8,111 bases of DNA from an uncultured Rikenellaceae bacterium. GTDB lineage: Bacteria > Bacteroidota > Bacteroidia > Bacteroidales > UBA932. The first letter of the stretch is position 1. Each line of letters begins with the position of its first letter. Below the pieces are notes generated by a model. That model was not told the origin of the DNA. It saw nothing but the letters and a program-made list of their open reading frames with translations, and ran no database searches. The stretch is from positions 1 through 8,111 of the forward strand of contig CALCYB010000008.1 in assembly GCA_937906485.1 (NCBI GenBank). The letters are read 5' to 3'. Shown one piece after another: positions 1 to 5,556 of the stretch. The position numbers were made by a program, and so were the translations under genes.

Positions 1-581
1 CCAAGGAACAGGCATTGAAGCATCCCAATTGGGATATGGGGGCCAAGATTACCATTGACTGTGCTACGTTGATGAACAAGGGGCTGGAAATGATTGAAGC
101 CCGGTGGTTGTTTGATATCGCTCCCGAGAATATTCAGATTGTGGTGCATCCGCAGTCCATCATCCATTCGATGGTGCAGTTTACGGATGGTACCGTGTTG
201 GGACAGATGAGCAATCCGGACATGCGGATTCCGATTCAGTTTGCCCTGGCTTATCCCCAGCGGCCCAGTCTTTCCACTACGCGGCTGGATTTTGCCAAAA
301 TTGGAAGTTTTACCTTCTTTGAACCGGATCTGGAACGTTTTCCCTGTATCCGCCTGGCTTATGAATCCATGGCCCGGGGCGGGAATGTGCCTTGTGCCAT
401 GAATGCCGCCAACGAGGAGGCCGTACATGCTTTCCTGCGGGAAGAATTGCCTTTCTGTCGGATTCCGGAGGTGGTCGGACAAGTGGTTGCCACCATGCCG
501 GTTGTGGGTGATCCTTCCTATGAGGACATCGTGCGTACCGACGAATGGGCCAGAATCCGGGCTCGGGAATTGATGAAATGA
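1..581 (+). CDS. dxr: 1-deoxy-D-xylulose 5-phosphate reductoisomerase, C-terminal half (5' truncated by window edge)
   Basis: This is the C-terminal 192 residues of DXP reductoisomerase (IspC), the cytosolic NADPH- and metal-dependent enzyme that turns DXP into 2-C-methyl-D-erythritol 4-phosphate, the committed step of the MEP isoprenoid pathway. The frame is open from base 3, and the protein's true start lies outside the window; the whole enzyme is usually about 385-400 residues. Visible family blocks are KHPNWDMGAKITID followed by ATLMNKGLE (the substrate phosphate and metal-binding segment), HPQSIIHSMV, and the C-terminal MNAANEEAV helix region. The conserved serine before ATLMNKGLE (Ser222 in the E. 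coli enzyme by my alignment) is read here as Cys, from TGT at 60-62. The gene ends TGA, and 63 bp later rseP begins on the same strand, a very common pairing, so cotranscription is likely. Identification is secure. Confidence 0.97.
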   Translation, partial: KEQALKHPNWDMGAKITIDCATLMNKGLEMIEARWLFDIAPENIQIVVHPQSIIHSMVQFTDGTVLGQMSNPDMRIPIQFALAYPQRPSLSTTRLDFAKIGSFTFFEPDLERFPCIRLAYESMARGGNVPCAMNAANEEAVHAFLREELPFCRIPEVVGQVVATMPVVGDPSYEDIVRTDEWARIRARELMK

Positions 582-644
582 TACCCTACGGGAAAAGATA
601 CCCTATATAGAAAGAAATAGAAACAGAAGATGATAGATTAGATT

Positions 645-1961
645 ATGGAGATACTGATTAAGATACTACAGATGATCATGGCCCTGTCGCTCCTGATTGT
701 GATTCACGAGTTCGGGCACTTTATTTTTGCAAGAATCTTTAAAATCCGCGTGGAACAGTTCTATCTGTTCTTCCCTCCGGCTTTGTTGAAGTACAAGCCC
801 AAGAAAAGTGATACCGAATTTGGGATCGGTTGTATCCCGTTGGGAGGGTTCTGCAAGATTTCCGGGATGATCGATGAGTCCATGGACAAGGAGGCCATGG
901 CCCAGGAGCCCAAGCCCTGGGAATTCCGGACCAAACCGGCCTGGCAGCGCTTCTTTGTGATGATCGGTGGTGTGTTGTTCAATTTTATTTTTGCGATTCT
1001 GCTGTATTGCTGCATTCTCTATGTGTGGGGCGAAGAATATTTGCGTAACGAAGATGCGGTATATGGCGTTCAGGTCAACGATTTGTCCCGTCAGATGGGA
1101 TTCCGTGACGGGGATCGGATCCTGGCTTTTGATGGGGAACCGGTTGAGGATTTCTCGAAACTGCAGATAGAGCTGGTGCGTTCGCAGGCTGCTCGGGCTA
1201 CGGTATTGCGCGATGGCGACACCCTCGAATTGGAACTGGATCCGAAATTCATGCCCGAGGCACTCAACAGCCCCGGAATGTTCTCTTTGGCGGTACCGAT
1301 CCTGGTGGGCTCCGTGCCCGACACGTCGTTGAATGCTTCAGCGGGCTTGCAGGCGGGAGACCGTTTTCTGCAGGTGGGCGATGAACCGGTGCGCTACTTC
1401 TCGGAATTGGGAGCGGCTTTGGCTGAGCATCCTGCTTCGGTAGTGGATGTCCGCTTCCTGCGTGGACAAGATACTTTGTGCATTCCGTTGGCTACGGATC
1501 CGGCAGGCAAGATACAGGTCCTCCTGCAAGGGGATGTCTCCGGTCTGACCTTTACCCGTAAGGAGTACAGTCTGTGGCAAGCCATCCCTGCCGGTATTCA
1601 CCTGACCTTCTCCACCATCGGAGATTATCTTCAGGAACTGAAGCTGATCTTTACCCCCAAGACCGAGGCCTACAAGTCGGTCGGCAGCTTTATCGCCATT
1701 GGCAACATTTTTCCTTCGGCATGGAACTGGCAGGCATTTTGGAACATCACTGCGTGGCTGTCCATCATGCTGGCGGTACTGAACCTGTTGCCGATTCCGG
1801 CATTGGATGGGGGACACGTCCTGTTTGTGCTGTTTGAAATGATTACCGGACGAAAGCCTTCCGACAAATTCCTGGAATATGCGCAAATGGTCGGCATGTT
1901 CCTGTTGTTGGCCCTGGTGGTGCTCGCCTTGTCCAATGACTTTATGCGTTTTGTTTTCTGA
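645..1961 (+). CDS. rseP: RseP-type site-2 zinc metalloprotease (intramembrane)
   Basis: This 438-residue inner-membrane protease belongs to the M50/site-2 family, which cleaves transmembrane segments of anti-sigma factors and leftover signal peptides. The zinc-binding HEFGH motif is at residues 21-25 inside the first hydrophobic segment. The second metal-site block, LPIPALDGGH, is at about 372-381 and carries the LDG aspartate (D378). Between them are a hydrophobic segment at about 93-118 and two PDZ-like domains with typical GFRDGDRIL (about 142-150) and GLQAGDRFL (about 224-232) turns. A final hydrophobic helix spans about 404-422. Length and layout match tandem-PDZ RseP. The ATG at 645 puts the HEFGH motif at the usual distance from the N-terminus; an ATG at 630 is out of frame and stops at once. 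It sits between dxr and a DUF4837-type lipoprotein, 34 bp upstream of the latter. The substrate in this organism cannot be read from the sequence. Confidence 0.96.
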   Translation: MEILIKILQMIMALSLLIVIHEFGHFIFARIFKIRVEQFYLFFPPALLKYKPKKSDTEFGIGCIPLGGFCKISGMIDESMDKEAMAQEPKPWEFRTKPAWQRFFVMIGGVLFNFIFAILLYCCILYVWGEEYLRNEDAVYGVQVNDLSRQMGFRDGDRILAFDGEPVEDFSKLQIELVRSQAARATVLRDGDTLELELDPKFMPEALNSPGMFSLAVPILVGSVPDTSLNASAGLQAGDRFLQVGDEPVRYFSELGAALAEHPASVVDVRFLRGQDTLCIPLATDPAGKIQVLLQGDVSGLTFTRKEYSLWQAIPAGIHLTFSTIGDYLQELKLIFTPKTEAYKSVGSFIAIGNIFPSAWNWQAFWNITAWLSIMLAVLNLLPIPALDGGHVLFVLFEMITGRKPSDKFLEYAQMVGMFLLLALVVLALSNDFMRFVF

Positions 1962-1995
1962 TGACCCATTTTAACAGATTTAATAGATAAGTGAT

Positions 1996-2997
1996 ATGAA
2001 CCGTATTGTCAGAATTGCATCTGTGCTGCTGTTGCCCTTGCTGGTGGCTTGCGGTCAGCAGTCGGGGGAAAAGGATTCCTCAAAAAGCTACATGCCCAAA
2101 GTGAGCGGCAAACCCGGTGATCTGCTGGTGGTGGTGGACCGGGATACTTGGAACAGTGAGTTAGGGGTAGAGATTCGGGAGACGTTGGCGGCGGATTATC
2201 CCCTGCTGCCTCAGCGGGAACCCTATTTTACGTTGTACAATGTGCCGCACAATGCTTTTTCCGGATCCTTCTATCTGCATAGAAACATCATGATCGTGAA
2301 CCTGAATCAGGACACGACCGGTGTTTTCTGCCGTCAGAACGTATGGGCGGCCCCTCAGGCGGTTGTTCAGTTGAATGCCCATGACCGGAACGATGCTTTG
2401 TCCATCCTTCAGGAGAACAAACGCAAGATCCTGGACTTCTTTGAAAGCAGCGAACGTACGCGTGCAATCCAATCCAACCGCAAGTTCAACGATGTGGCTG
2501 TCCAACAGGAAGTCATGAACCGGATCGGTGCTGCACCGATGTATCCGACCGGTTTCAGCCTCAAGAGTCTTAGGGATGGTTTTGCGTGGGTTTCCCAGGA
2601 ATCCACTTACGTCAACCAGAGCATTCTGGTGTATTCCTATCCGGTGGGACCGGATTATGCATTTACCCTGGCGGATATCATCCGTCGTCGGGACAGCGTG
2701 ATGCGGGCCAATGTGCCTGGCAAACGCGAAGGAAGTTACATGTACACCGCACAGGCGTTGGCAGAACCGACCATGCGTTGGATCAAATCCGGCAACCGCT
2801 CCTTTGTAGAAGTGCGCGGGTTGTGGGAGCTGCAGAATGATTTTATGGGAGGTCCGTTTGTTCTCCATGCCCACATGGACCAGTTGAACCAACGGGTGGT
2901 GGTGGTTGAAGGATTTGTGTATGCACCCAAGTATGATAAAAGAAATTATCTAAGAAACGTAGAATCAATTATTTATACAATTGACTGGAAAAAGTAG
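1996..2997 (+). CDS. DUF4837-type lipoprotein of unknown function
   Basis: This 333-residue protein starts with a positively charged hydrophobic leader and a lipobox (LVAC, lipidated Cys19), so it should be processed by signal peptidase II and anchored in the cell envelope. After the Cys comes a short polar linker, then a mature domain opening SGKPGDLLVVVDRDTW. I recognise this and later blocks (HRNIMIVN, a central QSNRKFNDVAVQQEVMNRIG stretch, and ATM-less ending SIIYTIDW) as the Bacteroidetes DUF4837 family by recall, not by search. No catalytic motif is obvious. The gene follows rseP by 34 bp and is probably in the same transcript, which hints at an envelope role but does not establish one. 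The last 20 or so codons (about 2930-2994) are clearly more AT-rich than the rest and run into the tRNA promoter region. Confident that it is a real lipoprotein gene; family name moderately sure; function unknown. Confidence 0.88.
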   Translation: MNRIVRIASVLLLPLLVACGQQSGEKDSSKSYMPKVSGKPGDLLVVVDRDTWNSELGVEIRETLAADYPLLPQREPYFTLYNVPHNAFSGSFYLHRNIMIVNLNQDTTGVFCRQNVWAAPQAVVQLNAHDRNDALSILQENKRKILDFFESSERTRAIQSNRKFNDVAVQQEVMNRIGAAPMYPTGFSLKSLRDGFAWVSQESTYVNQSILVYSYPVGPDYAFTLADIIRRRDSVMRANVPGKREGSYMYTAQALAEPTMRWIKSGNRSFVEVRGLWELQNDFMGGPFVLHAHMDQLNQRVVVVEGFVYAPKYDKRNYLRNVESIIYTIDWKK

Positions 2998-3029
2998 GAT
3001 AAAATTTTATCAAAATATTTGCAAAAAAA

Positions 3030-3060
3030 TTTGCAAGTTGAGATTTTATGTATACCTTTG
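3030..3060 (+). promoter_or_regulatory. Bacteroidetes-type promoter for tRNA-Glu and rpsT
   Basis: A TTTG at 3030-3033 (-33 element) and TACCTTTG at 3053-3060 (-7 element, consensus TAnnTTTG) are separated by 19 bp, which fits the known Bacteroidetes primary sigma factor promoter very well. Transcription would start near 3066-3068, about 35 nt before the tRNA. The surrounding sequence is strongly AT-rich. No experimental start is available. Confidence 0.8.
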
Positions 3061-3064
3061 CAAT

Positions 3065-3094
3065 CCCATTCAGAAAGAGCAGTGCTTGAATGGG
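3065..3094 (+). other. Perfect 8-bp inverted repeat in the tRNA leader (hairpin)
   Basis: CCCATTCA at 3065-3072 pairs perfectly with TGAATGGG at 3087-3094 around a 14-nt loop. An inner AGC/GCT pairing (3078-3080 with 3084-3086) could extend the fold. It begins at the predicted transcription start and ends 6 nt before the mature tRNA 5' end, so it would form the 5' leader removed by RNase P. There is no T-run after it, so it is not an intrinsic terminator. Confidence 0.7.
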
Positions 3095-3100
3095 TAGCCT

Positions 3101-3172
3101 GGTGGATTCGTCTAACGGTTAGGACTCAAGATTTTCATTCTTGCAATAGGGGTTCGATTCCCCTATCCACTA
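3101..3172 (+). tRNA. tRNA-Glu (anticodon TTC)
   Basis: A full 72-nt cloverleaf can be drawn. The acceptor stem is GGTGGAT with ATCCACT, closed by a G-T wobble at the first pair. The D stem is GTCT/GGAC around AACGGTTA, and the anticodon stem is CAAGA/TCTTG. The anticodon loop is TTTTCAT, with TTC at 3134-3136, which reads Glu codons GAA/GAG. The T arm is AGGGG-TTCGATT-CCCCT and the discriminator base is A. The 3' CCA is not encoded (the next bases are CGA), so it must be added by tRNA nucleotidyltransferase. A strong promoter lies upstream, and rpsT follows after only 19 nt. Confidence 0.97.
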
Positions 3173-3191
3173 CGAATAAAAAAAGAATATA

Positions 3192-3443
3192 ATGGCAAAT
3201 CACGCATCAGCAGACAAACGTCATCGTCAAAGTGAAAGACGTAGATTGCATAACAAATATTATGCAAAGACGACACGCAATGCAATCAGAGCTTTGCGCA
3301 ACACAACAGACAAAGAAGCCGCTATGGCTCTTCTTCCCAAAGTATCAGCAATGATCGACAAACTGGCGAAAATCAATGTGATTCACAGAAATAAAGCAGC
3401 CAACTTGAAAAGTGGAATCGCAGTTTACGTAAACAAATTGTAA
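3192..3443 (+). CDS. rpsT: 30S ribosomal protein S20
   Basis: This is an 83-residue, highly basic protein that starts MANHASADKRHRQSERRR and ends AVYVNKL, the classic S20 pattern. S20 is a helical primary-binding protein of the small subunit that contacts 16S rRNA. The length matches the family and the ATG at 3192 gives the expected N-terminus (Met-Ala-Asn-His). There is no clear Shine-Dalgarno sequence; instead the 15 bases before the ATG are almost all A/T, which is usual for Bacteroidetes. The 19-nt gap to tRNA-Glu leaves no room for a promoter, so the gene most likely shares the tRNA promoter and its mRNA 5' end may come from tRNA 3' processing. An intrinsic terminator follows. Codon use is AT-richer than in the neighbouring genes, which is usual for a highly expressed ribosomal protein. 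Confidence 0.98.
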   Translation: MANHASADKRHRQSERRRLHNKYYAKTTRNAIRALRNTTDKEAAMALLPKVSAMIDKLAKINVIHRNKAANLKSGIAVYVNKL

Positions 3444-3447
3444 AAAT

Positions 3448-3461
3448 TTACCGAAAGGTAA
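3448..3461 (+). other. Small hairpin with GAAA tetraloop after rpsT
   Basis: TTACC (3448-3452), loop GAAA (3453-3456) and GGTAA (3457-3461) form a perfect 5-bp stem capped by a GNRA-type tetraloop, starting 4 nt after the rpsT stop. It lies upstream of the main terminator and has no T-run, so it may act as an mRNA 3'-stability or RNA-binding element. A chance occurrence of so short a stem is possible. Confidence 0.5.
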
Positions 3462-3471
3462 TTGAGATAAG

Positions 3472-3504
3472 AAAATCTTCCTGAAATTTGGGAAGATTTT
3501 TTTT
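3472..3504 (+). terminator. Rho-independent terminator of the tRNA-Glu/rpsT unit
   Basis: AAAATCTTCC (3472-3481) pairs perfectly with GGAAGATTTT (3491-3500) across a 9-nt loop, and the T-run extends over 3497-3504. This is a 10-bp stem plus eight T residues in the sense direction, 28 nt after the rpsT stop. The A-tract on the left arm could give some bidirectional character, but no minus-strand gene ends here. Confidence 0.88.
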
Positions 3505-3507
3505 GTT

Positions 3508-4185
3508 GTGCGGATCAAGGATTGGACTTTGGAGGAAAGGCCCCGTGAAAAGCTGATGCGTCGGGGCGCGGCTTCGTTGGATGTGACGGAGCTGTTGGCG
3601 ATAGTTCTGCGGACGGGTTCCCGTTCGTTGTCAGCGGTGGATCTGGCCAGATCCATTTATACGGCGGCACGCAGCGATCTGCGTTGTCTGGCAAATTTTT
3701 CATACGAAGTGTTGGCAGCGCATCCTGGCGTTGGAAAGGTAAAGGCTGTGACGGTGCTGGCAGCGCTGGAGCTGGCGCGTCGTCTTTCGACGGTCGATGT
3801 GGGTCGTCCTTTGCAGATTACCCGCTCCTCGGACGTGGTAGGCCTGATGCGGCCTTTGCTCAAGGATTTGTTGCATGAGGAGTGTTGGGTGCTGTATCTG
3901 AACAGGGCGAATCGGCTTATTGCCAAGGAATGCATGAGTACCGGCGGTCTGACGGCAACGGTGGTGGATGCAAAGATGATTGTGCGTAGAGCTTTGGAGA
4001 TGTCGGCCAGTGCAGTCGTGCTGGTACACAATCATCCCTCTGGCGAACCTTATCCGGGTGCCGAGGATTGTCGGCAGACGAAAGTGCTCCGGGATGCGGT
4101 GCACTACTTTGATATGGTCTTGCTGGATCACGTCATCATCGCTGGTGACCGTTATTACAGTTTCAGTGATGAGCAGCAGATGTGA
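3508..4185 (+). CDS. radC: RadC family JAB/MPN-domain protein
   Basis: This is a 225-residue member of the RadC (UPF0758) family, which is conserved in bacteria and historically linked to DNA repair, though the molecular role is unsettled. The N-terminus VRIKDWTLEERPREKLM is the usual opening. A helix-hairpin-helix-like stretch, HPGVGKVKAVTVLAALELARR, lies at about 72-92. The JAB/MPN metal motif HNHPSG is at 174-179 with the downstream Asp at 187, so the metallo-hydrolase site looks intact. The start codon is GTG at 3508; no in-frame ATG lies between it and the rpsT terminator, and the domain homology begins immediately. The GTG is only four bases after the terminator T-run, so expression needs read-through or a promoter hidden in rpsT or the terminator. 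The 3' end overlaps the convergent hydrolase by 23 bp. The length is typical. Confidence 0.95.
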   Translation: MRIKDWTLEERPREKLMRRGAASLDVTELLAIVLRTGSRSLSAVDLARSIYTAARSDLRCLANFSYEVLAAHPGVGKVKAVTVLAALELARRLSTVDVGRPLQITRSSDVVGLMRPLLKDLLHEECWVLYLNRANRLIAKECMSTGGLTATVVDAKMIVRRALEMSASAVVLVHNHPSGEPYPGAEDCRQTKVLRDAVHYFDMVLLDHVIIAGDRYYSFSDEQQM

Positions 4186-5479
4186 GTTCGAACAGGTCTT
4201 TTTCTGGCCAGGATTTGACCCGGGATGAGCCTGTCCGGAACATGCTTTCGATGTATCTGGGGAAACGGGACCCTTTCCAGGAGCTGGTGTTGGTGATGAA
4301 AACCCAGGTCGTGCCGTCCTGCTGTTTTTTGACGATGGCGCTGCTGCCGGCCAGGGTGCCTGTCCGGATCCAGTTTCCTTCCAGACTGCCGTAGGCCCAT
4401 CCGATCGGAGATGCGCCATTGGGGCGTTCCATCATCTTGTGGATGGAAGCCTGGCTGAGCAGGTCAGGTACCGTCGGGTCGTCGTCAATGCAGGCGACCA
4501 GGCGAAGAAATTCAGCCGGAGAACTTACCCATCCCCCTGCACCGTACAGGCCTTCAATGTTGTTTCCACCGTAGCTGCGGTAGAGGCTGTCCCCACTGTT
4601 GTCGTAGGCAGGAATGGGAGTGGCATCGTGGGATTCATAGTACCGGACTTCGTTGGGATAACGGTCTTCGTACCGGTTTTTTGCCAGGTGCATGTCCAGA
4701 CAGCCGGCCGGTTTGAGAATGGCTTCCTGACAATAGTTTTCGTAACTGGTTCCGCTGCGGGTTTCAATGATTTTGGATAGGATCAGGTAGCCGATGTTGG
4801 AGTAACGGGAACTGTGCCCGGGGGTGTAGCCCAGACGAAGGGACAGGGCATATTCAATGACCCGGTCCATGTCCGGTACGGTATCCAGTTTTTCCCGGAT
4901 CATGATTTCACGGGTGGTAAACAGCAGGTCCCCTCGGGAGTTGGTAAAGCCTCCCTGATGGCGCAGCAAGTGTTCAACGGTGATTTTGGTCATCCGTTTG
5001 TCCCGTAAGTTGGAAAACTGGGGTTGGTTAAGTATGCCCTCCGGACCGAAAACAGGTTCGTCCAGCCGCAGCAGGGAGTCTTCTGCCATTTTCATGATGG
5101 CGGTTGCCGTAATCAGTTTGGAGAGGGAGGCGATGCGGAAAATGTGGTGGGCGTCTGTGCGGATGCCGGCTTGCTCGTCTGCCCATCCGTATCCTTTGGC
5201 GTAGATGAGTTTGCCTTCTTTCATAACGGCCAGTGAGCCCCCCTTGATTTCCCAGCGTTGCATGAACCGTTCAATGTACCGGTCCAGGGGATGGGTGCCT
5301 TCGTGTCGGCACAGGTCGTTGGTCAGCCATTCGTTGATGGAAACGCAGGTATTGCAGTCCGCAGTCTGGCGGACAATGTCCGGGCTGCTGCGGTCCGAAA
5401 GAATCAGGCAGATACCGACGATTGCGGCAACCGCCATCAGGGCGATCAGGAGAAAGGGACGGCGAAGTCTGCGTTTCAT
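4163..5479 (-). CDS. Membrane-anchored serine hydrolase, beta-lactamase/class C-like (PBP4*/AmpC fold)
   Basis: This is a 438-residue envelope protein of the beta-lactamase-related (Pfam Beta-lactamase) group, which includes esterases, D-amino-acid peptidases and carboxypeptidases. From the ATG at 5479 the protein starts MKRRLRRP followed by a hydrophobic segment of about 20 residues, without a clear lipobox or signal peptidase I site, so it is probably a signal anchor with the domain in the periplasm. The catalytic motifs, numbered from this ATG, are SLSK (Ser118, Lys121), YSN (Tyr226) and RTG (372-374) in the place of the KTG/HTG box. A TTG at 5500 would add seven residues, but a -7-like element overlaps it, which favours the ATG. 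A CNTC pair lies just after the anchor. The substrate cannot be read from the sequence; clinical beta-lactamase activity should not be assumed. It is convergent with radC and divergent from the aldehyde dehydrogenase. Confidence 0.9.
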   Translation of the reverse strand: MKRRLRRPFLLIALMAVAAIVGICLILSDRSSPDIVRQTADCNTCVSINEWLTNDLCRHEGTHPLDRYIERFMQRWEIKGGSLAVMKEGKLIYAKGYGWADEQAGIRTDAHHIFRIASLSKLITATAIMKMAEDSLLRLDEPVFGPEGILNQPQFSNLRDKRMTKITVEHLLRHQGGFTNSRGDLLFTTREIMIREKLDTVPDMDRVIEYALSLRLGYTPGHSSRYSNIGYLILSKIIETRSGTSYENYCQEAILKPAGCLDMHLAKNRYEDRYPNEVRYYESHDATPIPAYDNSGDSLYRSYGGNNIEGLYGAGGWVSSPAEFLRLVACIDDDPTVPDLLSQASIHKMMERPNGASPIGWAYGSLEGNWIRTGTLAGSSAIVKKQQDGTTWVFITNTSSWKGSRFPRYIESMFRTGSSRVKSWPEKDLFELTSAAHH

Positions 5480-5497
5480 GGAAGTAAATGTATTGGG

Positions 5498-5505
5498 CAA
5501 AGATA
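5498..5505 (-). promoter_or_regulatory. -7 element for the serine hydrolase
   Basis: On the minus strand 5505-5498 reads TATCTTTG, an exact match to TAnnTTTG. It lies 18 bp before the ATG at 5479, giving a very short leader. A good TTTG -33 element at 19-21 bp spacing is not evident. It supports the ATG over the upstream TTG start. Confidence 0.5.
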
Positions 5506-5528
5506 ATAGGACTTCGTGAAATAAAGTG

Positions 5529-5536
5529 TATTTTTG
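5529..5536 (+). promoter_or_regulatory. -7 element for the aldehyde dehydrogenase
   Basis: TATTTTTG matches TAnnTTTG exactly and lies 20 bp before the ATG at 5557. No clear TTTG is found 19-21 bp upstream, so the promoter is incomplete by sequence. It faces away from the minus-strand element at 5498-5505, with only 23 bp between them. Confidence 0.5.
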
Positions 5537-5556
5537 TTTGTAAACCGAATTGTTAT

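Noticed and set aside
1338..1886. 182-codon frame antisense to rseP
   Set aside because: Shadow of the RseP PDZ and C-terminal region; it has no motif or promoter.
2161..2892. 243-codon open frame antisense to the lipoprotein gene
   Set aside because: The reading has no recognisable domain and low-complexity shadow composition. The plus-strand gene has a signal peptide and family motifs, so this is a codon-bias shadow.
3700..4419. 239-codon minus-strand frame across radC and the hydrolase 3' end
   Set aside because: It overlaps two well-supported genes and gives a Pro/His/Arg-rich product without motifs.
5480..5500. TTG start at 5500 for the serine hydrolase
   Set aside because: It overlaps a perfect -7 element, and the ATG at 5479 gives a normal basic-then-hydrophobic N-terminus.
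5488..5556. Longer aldehyde dehydrogenase start at ATG 5488
   Set aside because: The added 23 residues do not resemble the family and would place the -7 element inside the coding region.
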